Shown here one piece after another: positions 33,056 to 44,746 of a DNA stretch of 64,000 nucleotides. Source of the DNA: Anagrus nilaparvatae (taxonomy: Eukaryota > Arthropoda > Insecta > Hymenoptera > Mymaridae); assembly GCA_022575985.1 (NCBI GenBank), contig JAKSXM010000137.1, positions 15,704,001 to 15,768,000 of the forward strand, given 5' to 3'. The position numbers and the translations under genes were made by a program. The notes beneath the pieces were generated by a model, which saw only the letters and a program-made list of their open reading frames with translations, had not been told where the DNA came from and ran no database searches. How positions within the stretch are numbered: position 1 is the first letter of the stretch; each line of letters begins with the position of its first letter.

Positions 33056-35896
33056 CTGAAACAAAAAGAAAAACAAAAAATTAATTAAATATATTTAACA
33101 ATAAAACTTTTAATTAGCTTAATCTATAATTAAAGAGTTAAGATACGTTTAATTTTTTTAGAGGCAACCCCTGAGGATAGTGACCGGATATAAAGGATCA
33201 AAGTAGAATGTTTTTGAAGTTGCTGCTTCTGTATGCCTATCGGTGGTACTTGATTTAAAAGAACAGAATATAAACTAAATTTAAAAGTATATTTAATCCA
33301 AAATCATAATGTAATTAAAAAGAAAAAAAAATACTTGTAACATTAATTTTTTAAAAACTCTAAGAATTAATATCGTGTTTGAAAATATTAAAAAAAAAAT
33401 TTGAAACTCAAAAGTCTAGATATAATGATACACTTTTTATCATTATTATTATTTTTAATACATTATTTTTTCATATCACGTCAACAAATTCGTATAGAAA
33501 TATAAAATAAAAGGTAAGAAATATACGTATACAGCAAAAAAAAGTCTCGGTGTTTTTTTTTTCGTTGGTTGTGGTATAGAAAAAAAAAAGGAAAAGAATA
33601 AAAGTACTATTCTTGGTTCTTATTTGAAAGATGTCTATGAAGAGAGTGTGGTTGCGCACTTTTATTATTATTTTTATTATGGTTTTATATATATTTTTTT
33701 TCAATGTAAGTACACATATTTTTATATGAAAGGAGTAAGAAATGTAGTTCTTTTTTTTTTTTTTAAATTTCATGTTGAAAAGAAAATAATATAAAAAGAT
33801 GAGTTTTGATACGATTGTTGAAAAATTGTAAGTAATAATTTTATACTTGAATTGAAAATTAATTAATTAATTCATTACTATTTTTAGGATACATGTCAAA
33901 GAATGAAAATACTGAGAAACAGAAAATAATAATAATTATGAACTTCCTGAAAAAAATATATTTAAATAAAACTCAATAAATTTAATTTTACCCCTTTGTA
34001 AATATATCACTTTTTGATTATGAAAAGAATTTATAAATATGAAAAACTGATATTTATTAAATTTTGTATAGTAAATTAAATTATTATTTAACTTCCTTGA
34101 AAAAAATGATAATTAAATTTTAATTTGACAGTTTTTTCATAATATTTATTAAAAATTTTTATTAGCATTATAAAAGAGTAGAAGTTATTGAAAATATAAT
34201 TTTTTAAATTGATATAGTTTAATATACTATGAGTAAACAAAATGTTAATTTACTTTAGAATATATATGAGATGGGCAAGACATTTTCATAATTTAATTAA
34301 TAAGTTAACTTTATATTTGTTTTAAATATTAATAATTAATTAAATATATTGTAAATAAAAATCAAACATATAAGTTAAATAATAACTTAACTGTCAAAAC
34401 ATATAATTTTCATATTATTTCAAACTAAAACAAAGTTAAAATTTTCTGATATACTTATTTTAATTAATTCATATTTCCTGACCTTTTTCACTGAATTACT
34501 TCATAATAATATTTAATAGGAATATCTCTTTAGTACTTCAAAAAAAATTTTCTAACTATTTTTTTTTTTTAAATGACATATCATAATCTTCTTGTAAAAA
34601 GTTTCTTTTTGACATAAACTTTTTTAATTTGAATAAGTCATGAAATAAGTTTTATGAGTATACTAACTCAATTATTAAATATTTTTTTTTAAATATAATT
34701 ATATAAACAAAGTATGAGAAGAAAATCTCTTATATACAAATTTAATATGAAAGGGTAAGTTTTATCCTAGCTAAAAGCAATAAATTTAAACTAAAATAAC
34801 TCATATTCCTTTTGTAATTTTCTAAAACTTGCATATATAAACAACTTTATTTAACTTTTGCTCTTTCTCTCTCGTACGTGTAAATTTTAAATTAGGTTAC
34901 ATTCTTTTTTTTAATTTTAAATATATTTTTTTGTAACTAGGTCAAAAACATTCATTTTTGGACAGTTAAATTAGCAGAAAATTTTTATGAAAAAGCTTTT
35001 AAATGAAAAAAGAAGATGTTACACATGGAAAGCAAGTATTATTTATCAGTGCTCTGATTACTGTATGTAACAACTAGTGTTCAATTTGCATACCCCTCAG
35101 CTTACCCTTTTTCATAAAAAAATAAATAATTGATTTCAATTTGAATGAGTACAAATATTGGTTTCATTTCTTTGACGTTTCGAGAAATCACGTTGACCTC
35201 CTCTTCAGAAAACTAATCTAATAAAAATCGACTAGTTTCTTTTGTAATAAAAATGGTAATAAAACTGTTAATAAGGTGAAAAATTAATTAAAAGATTTTT
35301 GTTTCTTATTTACTTCTAACTAATTAACAAACTTAATTACATTTTATTTAAATTTATTTTTCTGAAAAAAAAACTTTTCTAAGAAAATTAATGTTATTCT
35401 TTATCAAACAAGAAGTTACTTAAGTACATTTCCAATGTAGAATAAAACCTTTTTTTTCTTCTCTCACTTCTTTGACATTATTTTAACTTTATTAAATTCT
35501 AATTTTTTTTACATATATCCATGCACACAAACCCCCTTTATAAAAAGTAGTGTCATAATTTACAAAAAAAAATGTAAAAAAATTTAAGAGAATATTTTAT
35601 TAAGTCAAAATGCATTTTATCTCAAGGGTAAAAGACTTTCTATGTAAAAGTGATTCTTGTAAGAATAATAATAAAGAAGATGATGCACTGATGGTTAAGT
35701 AAAATGGATATATAAAAAAAAGTTTTTTTATACTCTATAAAGGTAATATAAAAGTAAAAGAAAAGTGTGATGGAAAATAAGAAAAAATTTTAAGATAAAT
35801 CGATCAAAAAGTAAAATTTACTAGGTTAATCTATCTTTTTTTCCTTTTAGATTTTTTGGTTCTTATATTTATATTTTTTTAGTAAAAAGATTATTT
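33056..35896. other. AT-rich stretch, nothing recognised
   Basis: Only low-complexity frames (poly Lys/Phe) are open. TSD copy GATTATTT (35889-35896) of the next element forms the right border. Confidence 0.5.
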
Positions 35897-37643
35897 GGGT
35901 CTACTCGGAACCTACACATTTCGATCTTGCCCATCTATTTTCTTACACATTTTATTACACGAAAAAAATATTACACATTAAATAAATTACCAAAATAAAT
36001 CTTACACAAGTGTAGGAAAATTAATAATTAAATATTTTATATATTTTAACTGTAAAACAATATGAAAATTATAAAAATACCGTATAGGAGCCAGTTTTCG
36101 AACGTTTTGGCTTTCGATCAAATACACACAAATTAGCTTTTATATTAAAAAGCATGCATCATTTATCTAAAACCGAATTTTCTTATGAAACTACAAACCC
36201 TAAGGAACTAATTTCTACATTACCGATATTAAAAAACAACTTAAATTAATAAAAAAAATAAGAAAAATGCTCTCTTGTACAACCTTAGGAGATTTTTCTC
36301 ATCGTTTTCACCAAATCTCGTGTGTTATTAAAATCGAGTTTTAGGGATACCTACTCTATGCCGAATACTAAAAATGCTTTTAATTACGTTGTGATGCTTT
36401 AATAAATAAAGTGAAAGGGTTATATTCACTTATTTATTGCATATTTATTTTAAATAGGTATATCGATAATCGAATCCGAACTTTTTTACACGTATGGGTA
36501 TTTTCGATATTTTCAGTTAAATGACACTTTTTTTAATTTAAACGATATTTATTTAATAATAATACACTAAATTTGTCATAATTACATTATTTATACTATC
36601 TTTTATAATAATTAATAGAATATTTAATAAACTAACACACATAAACACAATTTAAAGTATTTATATACTTATGTATCACTTTGTTTATAACACAATAAAT
36701 GCTCGTAAATGCTTTGATTTTAATAAAAATTACGTATACACGCTTTGAAATGAAAAAAACCTTTATTTTAATATTAAAAATATATAAAAACTATATTCCA
36801 ACACTTGTTTCATAAAATTTATGTCGTTTTTACTTTTAAATACACAAATAATTAAACAGGTAAACGACCCCTATAGGGGTTATAATAAAGTCGCGCCCAA
36901 ACTGAACGTATACAGCAGGTTGCTTACATAAGGCGCCTATTTTGTTTCCTTGAGTTTTAAAAACATTGTATCAACTATTATCTTTCGTTAATTAAAATTA
37001 AAAAGTAAATTTTAATAAATAAATGTTTAAAATATATGCTTATACAAGTGTGTAGTTCATCTATTGTTTACTATATTTTACTCTTATTATAGGTATTTTA
37101 TATTAAAAAGACAAGAAAAAAGAAGTGAAGAGGGAGTTAAGAAATAGGTATAGTTATACCTATAAGAATTCTATTAAAACGAGCGCGATTTAAACTTAGT
37201 TTTAACGATTTTCAAATTATCGAAAATTAATTTGATCAAAATGATACTATTATCAAAAATAGAATTTGCATTATCGAAATTACCTTACCTTGCACACTTG
37301 TAATAAATGTAAATTATTAATTACCCATCAATAAATTTGATATTTTTTTAATTGGGATAATAAAATATAGGATTTCCCTGATCAAATGCAACAATATTTA
37401 ACTCGAATTATTAATTTTAAGGTATATTTTTCAACAAATAAAGATACAGCTAGGTATAAAAAAGTGACTTCTGATCGAAAACCGGCTCCTATACGGTATA
37501 TAAAATATTTAATTATTAATTTTCCTACACTTGTGTAAGATTTATTTTGGTAATTTATTTAATGTGTAATATTTTTTTCGTGTAATAAAATGTGTAAGAA
37601 AATAGATGCGCAAGATCGAAATGTGTAGGTTCCGAGTAGACCC
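35897..37643. mobile_element. 1.75 kb non-autonomous DNA transposon with long TIRs and 8-bp duplication
   Basis: Ends start GGGTCTACTCGGAACCTACA and stay nearly identical as inverted copies for about 150 bp (35897-36050 against 37490-37643), with a further match around CCGTATAGGAGCC. Flanked by GATTATTT on both sides (35889-35896, 37644-37651). The arms contain repeated TTACACA units. No transposase ORF. An 8-bp duplication with long TIRs is compatible with P-, Merlin- or hAT-like mobilisation; the superfamily is undecided. Confidence 0.88.
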
Positions 37644-37651
37644 GATTATTT

Positions 37652-38435
37652 CTGTAATTTATAATTAAAATTTTTCTTTTGTTGTTATTTAATATTAATA
37701 AAATTTTATGTATACACACATTTCTTGTAAAATTTAATGTTCATAAAAGAAAAATAATAAACATTGTTTTTTAATTATAAAAAAAATTTAATAATTTCTT
37801 TTCATAAAAGATAATTAAATTTACAAAAGAATTTTAATAAGAATATAATTAAAAAATTTTATTCCTAGAAAAATGAAGCTGCTTTCTTTAATATTGCATT
37901 TTTATATTAAAAGAATTTTTTTTAACGAAAGATGTAGGTATTCTTACATAAAACATTATTTTTAGTCTGGTATTTATTTTTAACCAGGGGTGGTTGTTTT
38001 ATATGTTACCACACAACTTTTGTAATAAAGTTAACGAAATTTTTGTATTAAAATTTTTCTCACAAGTGAAATAAGTTCTAAACATTATATACGAAAGATT
38101 TTAGCAGAAATTGGAAATTTTGTTTTTTATTTGAACATTACTTTTAAGATTATTAAAAAACCCAAAATGTTTCTGACCCATTATTTTCTATAAATAACAG
38201 ATATGGATTGTGTCTCTATTAAATTATTTTTGTTTTAGTTATTAAATGTGGTCGTTATTAATCTCTGTCATTTTGATACAGTTTATGAGCTTTTGCCTCT
38301 CCTTACTGAAATACTTTGAATTTTGCTATAACTGAAAATTGTTTCCAATATTGGTCGACTTGTCCCAGTTCGATACATAAGAACTCAAATATTTTTACAA
38401 ATAAGTTAAAAATTGTTAAAATTCATCAGTGTTTA
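37652..38435. other. AT-rich stretch, nothing recognised
   Basis: No gene or element ends seen before the next TIR. Confidence 0.5.
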
Positions 38436-39704
38436 CTGCCGTACGGGAGTAAAAAGGCAATATCTCACTTTTAACTCATTTCGAGATATTTAAAGAAACG
38501 CGTTTCGGTTAATTTTGAAAGGTTTACATACAATTTAAAAAAAATTTATATGTTTCTAAGGTAATTAAGACATGCTCTTTTCGTTGGTGAAAAAATTTTT
38601 CCAAAATTTCCACTCCTTATATGAAAAACAAGAGATATGCAAAAATAGCAGCGCCAAATCAGCTTATAATACAGGAGAAGAAAAGCAATATCGAGATATG
38701 CATTTTAATTCATGTACTCAGGATGCTTGGCGCCGCTCTTGTCCACGAAAGAAAAGCAACATCTCATATTGAAATAATTTTAATTCTTTTCAATATAAAT
38801 TATTTTATTAAAATTACAAAATTAATAATATTGAAATATTGTTTTTTTGTATTTTTTATATATTTTTAATAAAAAAATGTTTATAATAATAACAAAAATA
38901 ATAAAACATAATTGGCAGTTATATAACTTCAAATCTTCCATATAAATAAAAAAATTTGCTACCAAATATTTTAAATAATAAAACATAAACATGACAAAAA
39001 AATATCACATTCTTATATTTTTTTAAAATAATCGCCCTTATCATACTTTATTTAAAGTTGTATAATAACGTTCTTTGCCGCCAAATATTTGTTTATTTAT
39101 ACTTTATATAGTAAAAAAGGTAGACTAGCGAAAAACATATTTACATTTAATGAATTAAGTTCAGTTAAATAATTTTTTTCTCATTTATATTTTTGGAATG
39201 ATTAAAAAATTTATAAAAGTAATAAATAATATTAATAAACTACAAGCACAACAATAACAAATCGAGCTGTAAATAAATTATTACTAAATTAATTAATAAT
39301 AAGTATTAATATTTTTAGTACTTTATTTTAGAGATGTGCAAAATTTAAAAATCGATGACTCCTAAATCACGTTAAATACAGGAGAAGAAAAGCAATATCG
39401 AGATATTGCCTTTCTTCTCCTGTATTGAAATATTTTTTTCCATGCGCGCTGCTCTGCCGTACAGGAGAAGAAAAGCAATATCTCGAGATATGCATTTATT
39501 TCATGTATTTTTTTTTTTATTCCATGTTAAATTTTATCAAATACATGAAACCTTCGAGATATGCAGTGCTAACTTTTTTGTTATCAGTGATATCAAAATA
39601 ATTTTTGCACCACTGGATAGATTTTTTTTTCACGATTATGCACATATAAAAATCTCATTTTTCATAAAATCTCGAGATATTGCCTTTTTACTCCTGTACG
39701 GCAG
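38436..39704. mobile_element. 1.27 kb element with TIRs and repeated palindromic motifs
   Basis: Ends read inward CTGCCGTAC(G/A)GGAGTAA, then AAAGGCAATATCTC (one mismatch in about 31) and are flanked by TTTA (38432-38435 and 39705-39708). The interior repeats a related motif, GGAGAAGAAAAGCAATATC, several times in both orientations (about 38671, 39381, 39403, 39463). No transposase. Confidence 0.75.
39375..39426. repeat. 52-bp near-perfect palindrome inside the 1.27 kb element
   Basis: Arms AATACAGGAGAAGAAA and TTTCTTCTCCTGTATT extend through GCAATATC/GATATTGC with a single mismatch. It can form a long stem with almost no loop. Confidence 0.7.
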
Positions 39705-39708
39705 TTTA

Positions 39709-41795
39709 GTATTTGGTACAAGGGCTCTTAAAAAAATTATACAGCATGTTTATCATGTAAAGTATTAGAAAAAATTATTAGGCAACAAAAATGTCAAAAA
39801 TTAATATAATGCCCTATTATGCTGCTGTAGAAAAGTGAAAAAAATTGCTCTAGAAAATAGCAAGAAAATAGCTAAATCATATTTTTTTTAAAAACTAAAA
39901 CTAGAGGATAGATAAAATTCTTTTCGCATATAATAAAAAAATTTGTTGTATAATTTTCTTAATTTTTTTTTAACTTTTTATGTATACACTTTCATTATTT
40001 TTTTACTTTTTAATGTTGCACATTCTTGTACTAATTAAGAATTTTCTTTTTCGAACATAGTTTTCACATGGCATAGTTTAAATTCACTGAAGCATTCATT
40101 AAATTAAATTGCCTTATGCATACAAAATCTTTTTTTTAAATATTTATTAACGACTAAAATTTTTAAATATTTGAATAAGAATTTTTAGGCACGATCACCT
40201 CAGATGCAAATGTACAAATGTATAGATGGAATTGTGACCTCCTTAATGAAGGTATTTAAAGATAAAACTCACAATAAATATGTGATCGTTCCTGAAATAA
40301 AAAAGCCTTAGCTTCCTTATAAATCAGTGAGATTTATTAATTATTATAAAAATTATTAAAATAAAAATTAAATAAACTAAATTATATTAAATTTGAATTC
40401 TTATTCAATTAAAAGAATAATTTATGTGATAACTATAAATTTAAAACAAAAATAGGATCCATTTGAAAGAAACAAATGGCATCGTTTACATGCCATTTAT
40501 CTAGAGTTTTTTACAAAAAAAAAATTCCATTGTCTCTTCTTGCACGTTTGTTCAACCAAATGCGAGTTTGTAATATCCTCACAATAGAAAATTTTAATTT
40601 ATAACAGGAAATAAAAGCACTCAATTGCCATTTTTTTTTTTATTTTTTCTTTTTTTTTAATATTTATGTTTACACACTTGACAATTTTTGTATTTTGTAT
40701 TTAAAAAAAGAATTTTAGTGTTAACACAATTTGAAGAATAAAAACAAATAATAAAATTTAGTTTTATTATCTCAACAACGACTAATTGGGGGCAATAAAA
40801 AGGGTAAATTTTATTTTAATTGCGACTAATTAAATTTGAAATAATGCAATTTTCGTTATTACAATTTTTATTATAGTTGAGTTACTAACTATGCTGTTAG
40901 GTGGCTCCGCTTGAATTTTCCTTACATTTTTGGAAAATACAAGCACTTCATTTTTGGGTAAATTACATTGGATTTAGCTTGAAAAAGTGTAGGATTTAAG
41001 TAAGAATTGTTCTTCAACCATTGAATTTGGTGCTCAATCGAGGGCTAAATAGAAAAAATTTTGTCATGAAATTCGGTAACCAAATAAAATAAAATATTTG
41101 AGCCCACAAAATTAAATTTTGTAATAGTACTTTTTGGTGCCCAACAAAATAGAAAATAAGTTAATCTTACGAACAGGCATTAATAATAAAATCAAACTTT
41201 TTCTCGTATATCTCAAATACTAGCATTTCAAAATATAAAAAATATTTTACGAATATAAAAAAAAAAAATAATATTATAATATGAATTTTTTGTTGCTTTC
41301 ATTTTTTATAATACCATATAATAGTTTGACACATCCCAAAAGCATTGACATGTGGAATTTTTATTTCTCTCGCTTATTTTTTGTAAAAAAAAAAAATAGA
41401 AAAGTAGCATAAAACGACAAAAGAGAAAATTTCCCATGAGAAAAGATAAAAGTTCGATATCATGTTATCGATTATGCGGAAAATATTTCTTGAATCTTTA
41501 ATGTTACGTAGATTTTTTAAAAATTTATAAAATTTTTTTGTCAACCAGAAAAATAAAAATTTTTTCCAATTATATTTATAAATGCAGTCTTATTTTTTCA
41601 TACAAAATAACTTAAAAAGATCTTATTATTGATTCCATAGAATTTTTGAACGTAGATAATAACAACTATAACGATTGATAAAAATCTTTTTCTTCAAAAA
41701 AACTGCATACAATAAAAAGTAGGAAATGAACCACTGCAAGAGATTTGTAAATAAAAAAATTTTTATACAACCGTTCTTCAAGTCTTTTTTTATTC
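39709..41795. other. AT-rich stretch with two modest hairpins
   Basis: TTAGGCACGATCAC / GTGATCGTTCCTGAA spans about 40186-40297. AAATGGCA / TGCCATTT lies near 40473-40500. No gene. Confidence 0.45.
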
Positions 41796-41880
41796 TTTGA
41801 TACCAGTCGGTATCAAAATGGAATAGAGGTGGGGGCGAGTCCCACAGCCTCTAGACCTTTGCTGCCGACTGGCTGCAAAG
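41796..41880. ncRNA. 85-nt structured hairpin, microRNA-precursor-like
   Basis: A regular stem: CTTTG/CAAAG, 3x3 loop, CCAGTCGG/CCGACTGG, 3x3 loop, CAAA/TTTG, bulge, GG/CC, 2x2 loop, TAGAGG/CCTCTA, then TGGG/CCCA around a 7-nt loop. It is far richer in G and C than its surroundings. Transcribed strand unknown. A tRNA was considered because of a 5-bp stem with 7-nt loop, but it lacks the T-loop consensus. Confidence 0.45.
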
Positions 41881-42117
41881 TATACACGTCTTTTTTTTTT
41901 CCTTCTCGCACAACAAGCGTTTTTTCATAAGGAATTATTGCTATCTTTTTTTTCTACTCTTTATACAAGTATAAAAATTATCTCCAATCGAAATTTATCG
42001 AATTAATTCGATATATTTCGAGCTAAAAACGTATTTAAATCATCTAAATCATTAACAGCATCAACAGGAAATAATAACTTCTAAGGAGGTATTTTATTTA
42101 TTTCTCTATTTCTTTTT

Positions 42118-42370
42118 CCATGAATACTTATGTAACACAAAAAATACGAGGAGAATAGTTTTATACCAAAAATTGTATTAGGAAAGTATAAGTCATAAAT
42201 ATTTTTTTTTAAGAGGATAAATTTAATACTTAAAACCGGAATCAATTATTTCTCTCTCTCTCTCTCTCTCTCTTTGCCTCTCAGAGCACACATGGCCCGT
42301 GATAGCCTCATAGTATTAACATGATATAATGAAATACAATATAATTTATTAGTATTAGTATAATATAGAT
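42118..42370 (+). repeat. Diverged direct repeat, left copy
   Basis: Aligns with 43115-43345: shared GGAGAATAGTTTTA, TATTAGGAAAGTAT, TTATTTCTCTC..TTTGCCTCTC, CACATG and TAGTATTAGTA in the same order. The left copy carries an expanded (TC)n. Confidence 0.65.
42251..42273 (+). repeat. (TC)n microsatellite
   Basis: About 11 TC units; the right copy of the surrounding duplication has only about 3, so the array expanded after duplication or shrank in the other copy. Confidence 0.85.
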
Positions 42371-42532
42371 TATTATACAGATCACACTTTTTTTAAAACT
42401 TTTAAATGGTGTTTTTTATTTTTTTATGAGATAAAAATTTTCAAAAAGTTAAAAAAAAATGAGGTACAAAATTAAGTATTACATCCGCAAAAAAATGCTG
42501 TCATAAAAAATTATACCATAAAGGTCATTCTA

Positions 42533-43112
42533 TCCGCCACTGGGTGTTTTTTGCGCAGCATATTTGTAACTGCAATATTTTAGCTATATATTTTATTTAT
42601 AATAATTTTTTAATGAAAAAAAAATTGAAAATGTTTATTTGTTTAAACAAATACCACCTGTTCAATTTTTGTAATTTTTGGGTTTTACAAGCCTGAGATT
42701 CCAGATCGGGGCAACTTGGATCAAAATTCTGCTTGGCTATAAATTTTAGAGCATTTTTAATTTTTTTTTTTTTATAAACAATTAGCTGTAACTCATTAAT
42801 CAAGAGATTTAGCAAAAAATTTCCACGATAACTCCCTCTAGAATTAAATGATTTACAATATGAGCCAACCAGAATTTTGATCCAAGTTGCTCACATCTGG
42901 AATCTCAGGCTTTTATGAGTCAAAAATTACAAAAGCTTAACAGGTCGTATTTATTTAAACAAATAAATATTATCAATTTTTTGTTTATATTCTTGTACCA
43001 GATATTGTAAAGTTATTTTAATTCTTTCATTAAAAAATTATTATAATAATATTATATACCTAAAATATTTTAGTTAATACAAATATGCTGCGCGAAAAAA
43101 CCCTGTGGTGGA
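42533..43112. mobile_element. 580-bp fold-back MITE with TA duplication
   Basis: Ends read inward TCCGCCACTGGGTGTTTTTT and TCCACCACAGGGTTTTTTCG, followed by GCAGCATATTTGTA; both are flanked by TA. Nearly the whole element is an imperfect inverted repeat: for example TTGGATCAAAATTCTG near 42717 pairs with CAGAATTTTGATCCAA near 42869. No coding capacity. Confidence 0.75.
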
Positions 43113-43114
43113 TA

Positions 43115-43345
43115 CCCTTCATACTTGTGATAAAAATAAATACGTGGAGAATAGTTTTACCAAAAATTCTATTAGGAAAGTATGTGTCATTGGATGTTTT
43201 TTTTTAAAGAGAATTAAAAACCAGAATAAATTATTTCTCTCTTTGCCTCTCAAAACGCACATGATTCATTATATGGAAGTACAATATCAAGTAATAGTAT
43301 TAGTAATAATGATATATATGGTATATAAGAGATGTTTTAGCTATT
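43115..43345 (+). repeat. Diverged direct repeat, right copy
   Basis: Begins directly at the right TA of the 580-bp fold-back element. See the left copy at 42118 for shared landmarks. Confidence 0.6.
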
Positions 43346-43831
43346 TCTAATGTTTATTATCTATATTAGACTGAATTATTTTATGCGCTAGCAAAATGCG
43401 TAATTATATAACTAAAAAAAAATAAATTTATAAATTTCGCGTTGTATTTAGGAAACAAAATCATATCTCAAGCCCATGTCAAAACTCGTACTTTAGGAAA
43501 CCTTAGGAAATTTATTTTTTTCAGTTACAATTAGGCATTTTGATTTTAGAATCCAAAATACTTTTAAAAAAATAAATAAATTTGTCTAATATCTAGTTAT
43601 AATATAGATAACAAACAATTGTTTAAAAAATTAACTTAATGTGTTTTATAAATTTGGGGTATAATTTACTTTTTTATGGATAAAATATATTATAAAACCC
43701 TAAAAATCTCTTATATATACCAATCCCTGTTTAGTTATAAATGTAGTTTTCATTCTATGGCCACTTTTAAGTTGATGATATTATTATTGGATAGCAATTT
43801 ACCTTATGATATTTTTGATATCTCTCCCCCT

Positions 43832-44746
43832 CCCCCCCCCCATTTACTTTAGAAAAGTATACTGTATGGAATAGATACATTAATGCTTTCTGATATATTT
43901 TTTAAATTTCTTGCCTTGTGAATCATACTTCAAATTCAACCTACGATTGAAATGATATCCAATAATTTTCAGTATGAAATAGCTAGGTTTTTTTCATTAA
44001 TAATTATTTTAAAAATTATTTTTTCCTTATATTAATTAATTATATTTTCCTTAGCTGTTGGCTATTCCTGACGGGCCCTTTAAGAAATAATCTCAAAATA
44101 AACAAATGAATCAAAAAATTATAGCCAATTATGGATTTTATTCCGCAGTGGCTAATTGGGGGAAATGGGTAAGTTACCCAATAGCGAATAGCTTAAGACC
44201 CATTTACTCTGACAGATATAAATATTTTAGAACACTTACTTCAAAAAGTTCATAATACTCATAATATAAATTTTTTTCGCAAAAGAAAACACTTTTAATT
44301 CCATGCTTTTATTTTAAAAGAAATGCGAAAAAAATACAAAAATTTGCTAACTGTTCAATAAAATAACTTTTTTAGTAATGACAAAATTATTGCCAAAATC
44401 ACTTCTTCATAATTTATGTTAAAAATTAATTAATTAAATTATATTTTTTACATTGAAACTTTTAATAACATAAACAAAACAAAAAAGGTTTTTCAACTAA
44501 CATTTTTCAATGATTTCTTATAAAGGGCCCGTCAGGAATAGCCAACAGCTAAGGAAAATATAATTTTTAAAATAATTATTAATGAAAAAAACCTAGCTAT
44601 TTCATACTGAAAATTATTGGATATCATTTCAATCGTAGGTTGAATTTGAAGTATGATTCACAAGGCAAGAAATTTAAAAAATATATCAGAAAGCATTAAT
44701 GTATCTATTCCATACAGTATACTTTTCTAAAGTAAATGGGGGGGGT
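43832..44746. mobile_element. About 0.9 kb fold-back element with C-run termini
   Basis: Arms 43832-44090 and about 44511-44746 are inverted copies of each other, nearly identical over more than 200 bp (CATTTACTTTAGAAAAGTAT at the outside, GCTATTCCTGACGGGCCCTT at the inside). The left arm has a roughly 25-bp AT insertion. Outer ends are runs of C/G of different length. Central 0.4 kb is non-coding. Target duplication not resolvable because of the homopolymer. Confidence 0.8.

Noticed and set aside
33053..33085. Fas3 signal peptide exon (reading FFVFLFVSA before the phase-1 donor)
   Set aside because: It would join Ig1 perfectly, but there is no ATG and a TAA lies about 9 codons upstream; the phenylalanines come from the pyrimidine tract of a 3' splice site.
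33471..33773. 100-residue minus-strand ORF
   Set aside because: Low-complexity Lys/Phe/Ile sequence from A/T runs, no coding signature.
39406..39768. 120-residue plus-strand ORF
   Set aside because: Lies across palindromes and the end of a non-coding transposable element.
41796..41880. tRNA gene
   Set aside because: One 5-bp stem with a 7-nt loop resembles a T arm, but the TTCRA loop, A box and cloverleaf order are absent; a single long hairpin explains it better.
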